64,000 nt of DNA from Taxillus chinensis (Eukaryota; Streptophyta; Magnoliopsida; Santalales; Loranthaceae): NCBI GenBank assembly GCA_023512835.1, contig CM042091.1, forward strand, positions 2,614,553 through 2,678,552, written 5' to 3'. Positions 11,401-22,500 of this stretch are shown piece after piece. Position 1 is the first letter of the stretch; each line of letters starts with the position of its first letter. The notes beneath the pieces are model-generated. The model saw only the letters and a program-made list of their open reading frames with translations, searched no databases and was not told the DNA's origin. The translations under genes and the position numbers were made by a program.

Positions 11401-12678
11401 ATCTTCTTATTAATAAAAAAGAAATCATGTGGTACTCTATATCTAAAAAGATTTGTTCAAACCATGATAACCCACAAGTGACAAAAGAAAAGCCTGTAAA
11501 ATATAATAATTAATGATAGATCTCTGCCCTGCTTATGCGAAATTCCCCACTACTTTCCACAGCAATGGCTGGAGCATCAATTTTATCAACAACGTAATAC
11601 TAAGTTCCAACAACACACAGAAATAGATTGCAAGAAAGAATCGTGGAAAAAACCTAATCCAACTTAGAACTTTTTGCTGATCAGTTGGGTGGTTGACCCC
11701 GGAGACAGCTAAACAAACTGCTTTAACATCAGAACGTTTGGAAACTGACTTTGATAACGCATCCTCTATAACTAGCTTTAGTGTGTCCCTGGCAGCAATT
11801 TCTGTAAAGTGTAAAATACAAAGTGTCAAAGAAATGTGAGCAGAAAAAATCCCTTTCTTTTTTTACAAGGGCGAACCAGCCACTCGGAGGGGGAGCATCC
11901 CCCTCAGTTTTGAAAATTATGTACTATAAGCCTATAGATTTTAAGCACTGGCCCACTTTCCCTTAGCGCAACTTCTTGCCCCTCTCGGTTTTGAAAATTT
12001 TGCACCTATATATACATGGTATATATATACCCCTATAGATTTTAAACACTACGAGGGAATTGAGGCCACCGAAGAACTATTGAAGTTGTGTCGCACACTG
12101 CTTAGAATAAAGCAATGCGAACGGCCACATATAGACGATACCAAGGCAATTAAAAAAAGAAACAAAACAAAACAAAATCGGCAAACTAGCAAGCTGATCT
12201 GATTGTATTTTTTGTTTGATGGGTAATAAAAGACTTTTTATTAAGGAGAGAGAACACAGAAGTGCACTGAGAGGAACAACAAACAACAGCGAGACGCTGA
12301 TCTGATTGTATTATAGGACTGAAGAACAAAAACCCACAAAAGAAGAAGAGAAAAAAAAAACAAAACAAAGTAATGAAAAGTGCATACACGACAAAAACAA
12401 ACACACATTAGGATATGCGAGAATGGGATAAACGGAAAAAGTAAGAGAGAGTACCAACCGCCAACACTGTTGTGATTGGAGCAACCTGCGACGGCACGCG
12501 AGAGGATGGGAAGGGTTTCTGGGAGGAGGGGCTCCGAGGAAGGGATGAGAAGTGGCATGCATACGCAGACGGTGGACGTCGAACCTCCGTCCAATCCCAG
12601 GATCACTCCGGCCGAAACCGACAACGACCCACGCCCGCTCTCCCGATTTTCGATTTCCCCATTTTCAAACTTGTTCAT
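5436..12678 (-). CDS. NAGK: N-acetyl-D-glucosamine kinase (7 exons, complete)
   Basis: The enzyme phosphorylates GlcNAc to GlcNAc-6-phosphate in amino-sugar salvage towards UDP-GlcNAc and belongs to the BadF/BadG/BcrA ATPase (actin/hexokinase) superfamily. Coding exons on the minus strand: 12678-12459, 11801-11654, 9477-9286, 7865-7737, 7229-7060, 6781-6657, 5510-5436. All introns are GT..AG and the total is 1059 nt, giving 352 residues plus TGA, close to the length I recall for the Arabidopsis enzyme (about 351). Visible motifs: phosphate-1 ILGLDGGSTSTVC (about residue 25), AVSGVNHP, FVQNDAVAALASG, phosphate-2 IAGTGSIAYG, VLGDWGSGYGIAAQALT, SPDELIGWTYADPSWARIA, AVVQRLGLCG, VMVGGVLEAN, and the C-terminal VEPAVGAALLAWN. 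The ATG at 12678 gives the family's usual N-terminus (MNKFENGEI). The frame also stays open upstream, but without family similarity. No catalytic break is seen. Confidence 0.95.
6200..6480 (+). repeat. Diverged intronic repeat, copy A (kinase intron 6)
   Basis: This stretch aligns by eye with 10110-10430 in the same orientation. Shared words in order include AATGATCTTT, TTCAGTGGAAAC against TTTAGTGGAAAC, CTCCAATAAGGCTTG and GTTGCACTATTG-like text. It looks like an old interspersed element, but no terminal repeats or target duplication could be fixed. Confidence 0.5.
10110..10430 (+). repeat. Diverged intronic repeat, copy B (kinase intron 2)
   Basis: Partner of the copy near 6200-6480, with indels. 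Translated on the minus strand, both copies keep similar short strings (EFPLNAIILE and KFPLNTIVLR), which shows the homology but not coding function. The upstream text with GTGTTTGGATG and CCAAACACCGC (about 9958-10045) could be part of the same element. Confidence 0.5.
10608..10925 (+). pseudogene. Processed-type pseudogene fragment of a UBA2-like RRM protein
   Basis: The plus strand, antisense to the host kinase gene and inside its intron 2, encodes a degraded copy of a plant UBP1-associated protein 2 (UBA2) type RNA-binding protein: LLEPLIIDFLKDS, then NPIHCKIFMPGL (RNP2), LLHYFSLYGPVEDCNVVTDK and SKSKGNEFVLF (RNP1-like). A stop follows FQT. Continuing homology (ARKALKQSQ) appears only in another frame, so there is at least one frameshift. 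There is no start codon in context and no introns, which fits a retrocopy. After about 10925 similarity to that family is lost, although the frame runs on to about 11160 without recognisable content. Confidence 0.75.
12193..12312. repeat. 17-bp direct repeats 86 bp apart in kinase intron 1
   Basis: GCTGATCTGATTGTATT occurs at 12193-12209 and again at 12296-12312. The exact spacing and length would suit a target duplication around a small retroposed insert, but the 86-bp insert has no recognised family. Confidence 0.6.
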
Positions 12679-12710
12679 CGCGGCCCCGACAACGACCCAC
12701 GCCCGCTCTC
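12618..12710. repeat. 25-bp exact direct repeat flanking the kinase start codon
   Basis: The same 25 bases occur at 12618-12642 (inside the CDS, encoding part of ESGRGSLS) and at 12686-12710 (in the 5' leader, just upstream of the ATG at 12678). The start codon therefore sits between the two copies of a local duplication. Confidence 0.85.
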
Positions 12711-13045
12711 TCTTTCTCAATTCCTTCGATCCTCGATTTCTCAACTTGTTTATGGTTGTTTGGAACTTGGATTTCAAAAATCGAATAGACGACGCCGGGT
12801 GGATGAATGAAGTGACTGGACAAATGTAGTTCAAGACGGAACAGGGCCAAGACCGAGCCCTACGCGGCGGCTGAAGAAGAACGAAGATGAGATGAGTCTG
12901 TGAAGGTCAAGCCCTTGTCACCTGCTATTGTCTTCCCAAAAATTAAGTTCACCTCCGATTCGGATTGAAGGAGCGGTATTTCATGAAATTGGTGGGAGTT
13001 GGTGCGGAGATAAAAGCGTGTTTTCTTAAAATTGATTTCATAAAA

Positions 13046-13083
<38 letters not shown>

Positions 13084-14269
13084 TATAGACACACACACGT
13101 AATAAATTACAGAAAATACATAATAAGTAAATAAATTGAAAATAATCATCAGCCCAAATTATAAACACTTTATTCCAAAAATATGTTATCAAAAATATTT
13201 CGATGCCTTTTTCTATTTTATAAAGCAAAATCAATCGTGTGTACCTTTAAATTTATAATAAATTTAAGCATTGTTTCTATAACTTAATTGTGTATACCAA
13301 AATTAAAAATACAATACTAATGTACATTTTAAATATAATTATTTATTGTAAAAGTAAAAGATAATGAGTAATTAATTATATACATTATTTTAAAAAATTA
13401 TAATCGGATGACAAAAAAGGGTAATCAAATAAGGTATAAAACAAAAAAAAAAGTAATGTTACGTAGTACGAGGAATTACTAACTGGCATGTAAAAATAAT
13501 ATTACCGTATAAAAAAGAGTAAGGTATATTTTGACAGTATATTACATAAGGAAAAAATAATAAACTTATGAATAAATTATGACACACCACATTTATAACG
13601 ATATTGCAAGCCAATTACACATATTATTTTTGTAATAAAAATAATAGGCTATAAAAAATTAGCTAAAATTAAATCCAACTCATAGGCTCCTTTATATACA
13701 GAGAAAGAAAATTGATTAAAATGCTTTTTATTTTTTTAAAAAATATTATTATAATCATTTTAATTAATAAACAATGTATTTATCTTTTATAGATGTTAGA
13801 GTTGAGATATATTTTATTTAAATTCTTACTTTAATTTAAATATTGGCATATAATACTAAATATCGCCCATACTGAAACTCCATTATAAGCTTTCAGGGCA
13901 ACTCATGACTTACCTTCTAAGTTTGATTGACTTAACCTAATTAGCTATAAGTCATATAACAATAAGTTAAGCTCAAGTAAATGAGGTTAAAAATTAGTTA
14001 GATTACTAATCTAAAATTATTGACCTACCATTCATTAAACTATTAAAAAATATATTTAGTTAATGAATATATATTAGATGAAATTATCCTCATTATTATA
14101 GTTAATAAATATACAAGTTAATGTCAATTAAATGAGAGTATAATAGTCATGTCATTATAGTTCATATGATATTAAAATTGCAACTTCAATCTAGGTGGTA
14201 AAAAATCCAATTGTTTCAAATCATTCTAATTTTTTAAGACATTAGTGTTAAAGATAGAAAGTCTAAGGT

Positions 14270-14670
14270 ATATTAGGGGTCATTTGGTATGTATTTTGAT
14301 TTTTATATTATGTTTTTTTTAAGAATTAGAAGTTCGTATTCAATTCTGAATTTTGAAAATAAGTAATATTTGATATAAGAAAGAATATGTATTTTAAAAA
14401 TTATGTGTTTTTTCAAAATTGAATCTCATATTATATATATATATATAAAAAATAGGTTCAGATAATAAAGTAGAGAAAAAGTAAATAAAAAATTTATTTG
14501 AGTCTCCGACCAAGATTGAATTCAAATTTGAAAACAAAAAAAATAAAAATAATTTTAAAAAATAACTATGAGACCCACCTATTTTTGAAACTTAATTCAC
14601 AAAATAATCATTTTAAATTATTATGAACCCCACATTTTTAGAATTCAATAACTAAATCCATGTTGTATTC
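14270..14670. mobile_element. Possible Tourist-like MITE remnant
   Basis: The left edge TTAGGGGTCATTTGGTATG resembles, in reverse, the edge at about 47510-47535 (CATACCAAACATGCCCTA then TTA). Internal text (AATATTTGATATAAG, runs of AT) also matches loosely. The right edge could not be fixed, so the limits are approximate. Confidence 0.3.
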
Positions 14671-15501
14671 AAGTGTACTGAGTAAAGCATTAGTTGTGTT
14701 GATTAAATATAGAAAATCATAGGTGTATTAGTTGTGTGAATATTTGTAGTTATTACTTTCATAATCCCAACACATGTTTTGTATTATATATGTATATGAT
14801 GTTGAGTGGAATACAATATCAAAAAAAAAAAGGATTGCACGACTATTTTTAAAAATTGTTATGTATTATGATGTGTTTGTTTATCTAGTAGTTTAAGGCA
14901 CTACATTGGCACCTTCATACACTTAGCATGTAATTATAGGTTGGTGTGAGTGTATGGTAGTGAGAAGTAATAGGTCACCTACTGAATATTCATACTTATT
15001 ATACTCTATTGATATTTCTTTTTAGGTCATGACAAGAGGTAACTGCTAGTATTATGGCTAAATATCTGACTGGCTCCACTTGATGTAAGGTGGAACTTGC
15101 TCGTTTGGTTTCATACATGTTGATTTTTAATGTTTGTTTGGATTATTAATATTTTTCAGACATGAGTCAGTGACAGTTGTATTAATTGTGATGCATGAAA
15201 CTTGTATGAGTGATATTTTGATAATGTCTTGAGATCTATTTAGTTACACTACATTGGTAATGTATATAAATACCATTGTTATATGATTATAACAATGGTA
15301 TAATCATATAAGTGCAAGCATTGAGAGTCATGTTTTTTTGTTTTAGGTTTCCTGGAATCAGGGAATGTGACAATTGTGATCTCATTCAAGATCTCGTTGT
15401 CAAAACATCTTATTTTTCTCATATATTCAACTCATTCATGTTCAAAGAGATGTTCACCTTGTCTCATTCTTACTAAGTCTCTTACCTGATGGGGACAATC
15501 A

Positions 15502-15850
15502 GGCTCTGATACCAATTTGTTAGGATCGGGTCAAGGCACAGGGCCACCCGCATGTTACAATATTGTCCGTTTTGGGCTCATCACATTGGCACGCACAGCT
15601 TTAAAACGCATTGTGACATTTTGGGCATGCTTTACCATATAAGTTTCTTGATTTTTCCTTTTTTCTTCCGATGTGGGACACAATTTCTCAATACTATAAT
15701 TTTGGGATAAGTTTTAGAGTTTTTGAAAAAAATGATTCTCCATTCGATTCTACAAAATGGGGTTTCGGGATATGATTTATACAGTAAGACCCATATTTAG
15801 AGATTAATTATTCATTCTGAAATTATTGCTCATAATTTTTTTATGTATTT
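15502..15850 (-). mobile_element. LTR-retroelement remnant with tRNA-iMet primer site (minus orientation)
   Basis: GGCTCTGATACCA at 15502-15514 is the complement of a TGGTATCAGAGCC primer-binding site. It is followed on the plus strand by TTTGTTAGGATCGG, so on the minus strand the LTR ends ...CCTAACA. The CCGATGTGGGAC text near 15670 is common in plant LTRs. The outer LTR end and any internal coding sequence are not visible. Confidence 0.55.
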
Positions 15851-16556
15851 CTTAATTCAACATAGACATTTGAATGGTTGTGGTAATCGGAAGAAAGAGA
15901 AAATCATATTAAAAAAATATTATTTTAAAAAATAAAAATAGAAATAAATTATAAAATAAAGAGAATTTTTAGAAAATAAATAAATTATATAAAAAAATGT
16001 ACACTACATTTCCAAAATAAAAATGAAAACTTAAAAATGAATATGAACGCGACATGTTAGACATATACACTCCAGTGTAGAAATATAAAATAAGCTATAT
16101 TAGCTATTTCGATTAAAGATAACAAGTCAGAATTATATTAATTGTGTAGACTAGAGTAAGATACAAAAATAATAATTCTTTCGATATAATAACAATTAAC
16201 AATTATTCTCTTTTTTTACCAATTATTTGAAAGTTTTACGCTTGGAGGGTTATATTTTTTAAAAAAATCTATTTGATGATATATTGTATGGTTAATTCGT
16301 ACATAAATATTTTTATTATTATTAAATTAGTATGAAATATTTTTTTTTAAATAAGAGTCATATTCCTATGCAATTTAATTTTATAGTGTATGCGTAGATG
16401 GGCATTGAATTATTTTAATTTTTTCCAGAATCCCAAAACATACCCATTATGTGCAGAAGTCTCCATATAATAACTGCTTGGAACAGCACACACAATAGCA
16501 TGTACAGCTGCCAACCCCAGACAAAAAATGTTATCACCAGCCTGCAATATATCTCT

Positions 16557-19500
16557 TCACCGCATTTGGAAGTTCAAAAACCTTATGCAAATCCCGAATA
16601 TGAGTGCAAAAAAGAGGCTGAAACCGACCAAGACACAGGCAACCGGCCCCATGAAATTCAGGTCATACCCGAAATGGTTTTCCACATACATCTTAATGGT
16701 TGGATCAGGTGAAACCCCGGGAACTTCTATGGTGTCCTCCAAATCCCCATACTGTGACACTATGAGTCCATAGACGGTCCATGCCACGGGGCAAATCCAG
16801 TAATACCAAGTCCACCACTTTGGTATTCTCTAGAATTACAGAAAAAGAAAAGTTTCATTAACTGTTCTGTCATTACATGACCATATGTAAAAGCTAGTGT
16901 GCGTAACGAATAAATGCAAACTTACCGGTTTAGGGATGAAGAAGCCAGAGAACAAGGTGAAAAGCGCATAAAAAGCTGATGCAAAGATGGATGCCACCTC
17001 ATGATTTGGTGTAAGTGAAACCGTCATCATGCCGTAGTATGTGAAGTAGAGAAATGTGAAGAAATAGATGAAGAAGAACCACAGGAACTTGGTTAACGCC
17101 CATTCAAAGCCCACAAACGCATATACCATGAGTGAGTAGTATGTAGTTTGAATAAACACGTAGGGTATTTCAGAGAGAACCTGCAGAGATAAATACAAGT
17201 GTACAAGTAAATCTTCTAGCTTTTATAATCAACCCCCTTAAATTATGCAGTAAAAATCCCATTTGATTCATCCCTTCACCTGTGCCATGGCATATGGAAA
17301 CGCAGAGTACATCCCAGCCGCCCTTTCTCGATAGAACACTGCACGTTCAATAGCAACAACTGGTTGCACTGTTGAGCAGTTGTTAATTCCAACAAACAGT
17401 ACAGAAACATACATTGCCCCCATAATCATTGACAGGTCAGTTGTGTTCTCCCTAGAACAAGAAGAGTTGGAAGTACATAAAATCATATGGCTTAAATTTA
17501 TTTAACAGCGAAAAAGGATATAACCAAAAAAAGAGAGAGGGAAATGTTGATTTTTTTGGGTGAGAGTTGGACGCTGACCTTTTAATCCCAGCCTTCCAAA
17601 ATATTGTGCCCAGAACAAGAGCAGCAAATAACGTGAAAGTGAATCTCACGAGGTTATAATTTGGACTTCTCCAGTAAGTCCACCACTGCTTCCAAAGGCA
17701 GGATTTAAACTGTCCCCATGTGGACTCAGAGTACTGCGTGGGAAAATGAAGGTCGCTTGCCCCTTCTAGTGGTATGCTCAGCTCCTTAACAAGATCCTTG
17801 TTTTGCCTGATCATATATATACATGAGAAATTAGAACCAACTTCATGATACTACCCAATTTAGTAGCTGTGAACACATACTGGTACAGGGAAGATGATTT
17901 GTAATGTTCAGCAAAATCAGTTCCTGTCCGGACTTCGGCTGTGATTGAACTTGCTTCTAGCATCCATGCTGCTGGATTGTAATTTTCCCTGATTTTTGGA
18001 ACTCCAGGAATTGTCTACAATAGGCGAGTATCCATGGAATAGGTTACAATTTAATTAATTCATAGGGAAGGGAAGGACCATCAGAAGTTCAATTACCTCA
18101 AAGTACTGGATAATCTTGTGAGAATTTCTACCCAATGGTCCCGAGTAGATGACCTCCCCTCCTCTTTTCAACAGTAGCAGCTGTTGGACGATAATATGTA
18201 AGCACTAGAAAGATTGAGTTGAGATATTATTATAGATAAGCAAGGAGAGAGAGAAAGAGAATGAGACCTCATCAAAGGATTCAAATATGTCAATGCTGGG
18301 CTGATGAATGGTGCAGACAACTGTTCTTCCAGTGTCCACTGTATTTCTCACAGTCCTCATGACAATGGCAGCTGCCCTCGCATCAAGACCTGAAGTTGGC
18401 TCATCCATAAATATAATCGAAGGATTGGCGACAAGCTCCACTGCTATTGTCAGCCTCTTCCTTTGTTCTGTTGACAAACCTGTTATTCCCGGAAGCCCCA
18501 CCATTGCATTTTTGAGATTATCAAGCTCAACTAGTTCCATCACTTCATCCACAAAAATCTGAGAGGCAAAGTTTCATGTAAAATAGTCAAAATTTTCAAA
18601 CTTGAATTAGTTAATATATTTGTATTCATAGTCCAGGACAGTGCGTTAGTGGGTTATAACAGGTGAAGTCATGTTCCTTACCATCTTTTCCTTGTTGCTT
18701 ACTTCTTTAGCGATTCGCAGGCAAGCAGAATAGAGCAATGACTCATAAACGGTGACCTGAGGAGAGTGGATGTCATTCTGTTCACAGTAGCCTGAAATTC
18801 TTGCAAATGTTTCTTGCGTCTTTGGAAAACCAGAGATTCTAATATCACCTTCAATGTAACCGCCTGTCTTTCTTCCAGCTAGAACATCCATGAGAGTGGT
18901 CTTTCCTGCCCCACTAACCCCCATCAGTGCAGTTAGAACACCAGGCCTAAATGATCCCGTTACTTCCCGAAGTAGCTGTAGTCTGCCATCTGTAACTCCC
19001 TGTTCCTTCATTTCCTGTAAGATATTCGCACTATGTGAAATCGAATCCATTGGTGTACGGACAGAAGCACATCTTTGTCTATACTTTACATGAAATTCGA
19101 ATAAAAACAGAAAAGGCAAAAACAAATTCTCACTGAGGGCATGTCCACATAGTAATTGACACTGTCAAAAGACATTGTGAGAGGTGTATATGGAAGAATC
19201 ATTCCTCTCTTCTGAGAACCGACATTGGTTGAGTCAATGCTAGTCCTTACGTTGCGTGGGAGCTCCAACTTCTTTTCCATCTCTGTTTCTGCTGAAAATT
19301 TTAAACCATGAAAAGCTAAGTATATTTAGGTTCAAAATATATTCTCAACTACTGTAGCATCAAGAATGGCATGTGACTTCTTACCTATATTATTTCCATC
19401 ATTCAACATTTGTCTCTTGAACCTTGTATCATGTTCTTGCATTCCAGTTACTTCTTGGTCTACCTCTAACCCATGCACAACTTCCTTTACCATGACCTGG

Positions 19501-22500
19501 GGCTTCCCAACAGCTATTACAAAGAAGCAAAATCAAATGGATGGGATTAGTATAATCAGTGTTTCCAAAAGAAAAAAAAATTCAATAACCCAAATATAAC
19601 TTTGAAATGTGGGTATATGGAACCTGACAGCTTCTTTTTACTTACGGTTTAGGTATATGAGCGATAAGGTAAATAGAATATTGAAGAAAACAGTATATCC
19701 CCCAAGGACTGCAGCGCCAATCCAATACCAGTCTTTACTAGGAGATATATCAAAAGTCTTCAATACTGCTACACCTAAAGGGGTAACATTGTCTGGTGCC
19801 TGCAATGGTTATTTTGCCTTTTTAACAAGAATATTTCATATATTCAATCTTTGATAAAACTAAAAAAAAAAGAAGCAAAGGTTTGAAACAAAATAATATA
19901 CCAATTTGTTCATCCACCTATGAGACAGCATTTCATTGATGGTCATGGCCTTGAAACCATATGCTAGAGGCGAAAACCAGTTTCCCCAATTCCACCACTT
20001 AGGAAGTTGTCCTGTTACAGTAAAGGACACAGTTTATAAAAATCAATAAAGAAGTCAATTTAGCATTTTTTTAATTTAATTTTTTTTATTCACTTGTAGA
20101 TCTGAACCAGAAAATGCCCTGAGGCACAAATTAATAATTACATTTCATTTCAATGGAGTTGTGAGGCATATAATAAAAATAACAGTTCTTTTGCATCATC
20201 AATTGTCATTTTTCAGAAACTACAGTTCACATCATTGGAGAAAGAGACCTTTTGGGATGATGAAACCTCCAAGTAAAAATACAAGAAGCAAAGCAAGTGC
20301 TCCGCCTGTGTGAGCAATGATCATTGTTCTACATAATCCTGTGATCAGCCTAAATATCCCAGCAGCCATTTGTTGGATCAAAAATACTAACAAAAGTTGC
20401 TTGAAGAATCTGGAAGACAAGATTAACAGTAAGATTTAGCAACCATCAAATTTCAAGCTACACCAAGTTTTTTTATTCCCGAAGTAGAAGTTACCTGCTA
20501 ACTTCTGGCGCATATCCAATAGTGTAGTAGGTAATTATCATCCAAACCGAGGATTCTAATATTGAAATGGGAATTCTCAAGAAAAAATTTGGTAGGGTGA
20601 AAACCCATGCCGGATAGAATAATAGATCCCTTTGCTTGTAAAACACAGGAAGCCTTGCCATGGTTAGTGAGAGCTCAGCAAAACCGTTGAACATATTGAT
20701 AATCATGGAAAATATAATAGCGCCAACAAAAAGTAGCCCATCATCATAAGTGACTTCAAGTGTTGTCCTCAGAAACACTGTTGATAAAATTATTGCTACT
20801 ACTGTGATCTGAATGGTTTTGAAGACATAAACGAAGGAATTCCTTTTTATCAAAAGCCACTCTTTATCAAATGAAGCTTTAAGCATTTCCATCTTTGGAA
20901 CTGAGTTTTTTGTAAAGACAAGAGCTGCCTCATGGCATTGGTTTTTTGGATAGGGTATTGACTGCTCCTCCTGGACCTTTACTCCTAGATAAAAATTCTT
21001 GAATTGGCATACAAACTCACTAACTGACACATATTGGTAAGGCATGCTCCTATCTGCCCAGTACTGTTCTTGATCCTTCTTAGATGTAACCTAGAACAAG
21101 TGACATAGAAAACACAATATAAAGGTTCAGCAGATTATTGATGCACCCCATTTAAATTTTGAATCTGAATTGAGAGTAGAAGTAGCGGGAAACGGAATAA
21201 AATAGTGCTCCAATAAGTTTCAGAAAATGCAATAGTTTCCCATGGTAATAAGGGTTGTAATAAAATCTCTGGTTATACACTCAAAATGGATGACCTTTTG
21301 AGATATTTCTCTTCAAATATATCTAGACAGAACAACCATCTCAGTGAACATTTAATGAAAAGAGTGTCAGAACTAACCCATGTATTGTTGCATGTGCACA
21401 AAGTATAAACTTGCATTGTTGTAAGGATGCCACAATGTTAGCATTTCACAATAAATATATGCAAGTTTAGTTATTTAGCTGCTCTAAAAACCATCTAATT
21501 TGAACTGGTAAACATGTGTGCCCCAAGAAGTCATTCTTCTTTGCATGTCATGCATAAGTAGTGTTTGGCAGTGTGGTTTTTACCTCTTGCAAGAAATCCC
21601 CAGTGCCCTTTCTCTCTGGACACTTGAATCCACAGCCTTCAAAGAAGTCAAGTACTTGCTCTCGCGGCCCCTGGTATACTATCTGACCTTCTGACAGGAG
21701 GATAATGTCATCAAAGAGGTTGTAAGTCTCGGGATCGGGCTGCAGTAGAGACATCAAGATTGTTGTTTGGGTGAGATGAGCGATCTGTTGCAAACACTTC
21801 ACTATCTGAAACGTTGTGGAGCTATCTAAACCTGTTGATATCTCATCCATGAAAAGTGCTTTTGTGGGTCCAACTATCATCTCTCCTGAAATAACCAAAA
21901 ATTGTCAGAAAGCCCAGCATTTCCCCGTAGTCCTCATTCTAATTTCAAGTCAAGTTTAATTCCCTGAACTCATAGTTGTTCATTTCAACAATGATTAAAT
22001 ATTGAAGTTCACAAATACCGCTAATCTGAATTCAAAAGGAAGGACCGTGATAACAAAATCAACCTGTGGTCACTCGCTTTTTCTGACCACCAGAAATCCC
22101 TCGCGTCATTTGGTCTCCGACAACTGTGTCCTTGCATATATCAAGCCCCAATAACTGATATATCCAACAATACTCAGGAAATCATTGTTGTGAGCAAATA
22201 TAAAAGTAAATGAATAATCATTATACAAAGAAGAACGCTTGAAAAATTCTCCTACCCACCCTCAAAACATAGTCGGTAATGAGACTGTTCTTTCCTCCTC
22301 CCACTGCAATTGCCTGAACAAACGAAATCAAAAAATGGCAAGACATATTTGCAATAAAGTGACGTGAAACAGTTCTTTATTAGTTTGCTACTTCGGTTGG
22401 ACCGTTTTCTATGATTTTACCTTCATGAAAAGGTCCACACATACGTCAGGGCGCACTCCAGCGTCCTTCTCTCTCTTTATGAGCTCCGTCAAGAGATCTG

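Larger units (their letters stand above)
12711..16556. other. Intergenic between the kinase 5' end and the first ABCG 3' end
   Basis: The first ~200 bases are the kinase leader and proximal promoter on the minus strand. The rest is AT-rich, with a (TA)n run at about 13048-13078. A MITE-like tract near 14270-14670 and an LTR remnant with primer-binding site near 15502 are listed separately. A long imperfect palindrome at about 15268-15312 contains the inverted ATTGTTATATGATTATAAC arms. No gene is seen. Confidence 0.5.

Noticed and set aside
12241..12834. 197-codon frame covering kinase exon 1 as a single exon
   Set aside because: Only residues from the ATG at 12678 to the donor at 12459 match the kinase family. 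The rest is leader and intron read through.
15502..15514. tRNA-like text (also at 25222 and 42828)
   Set aside because: These are primer-binding sites matching the tRNA-iMet 3' end, next to LTR ends. No cloverleaf surrounds them.
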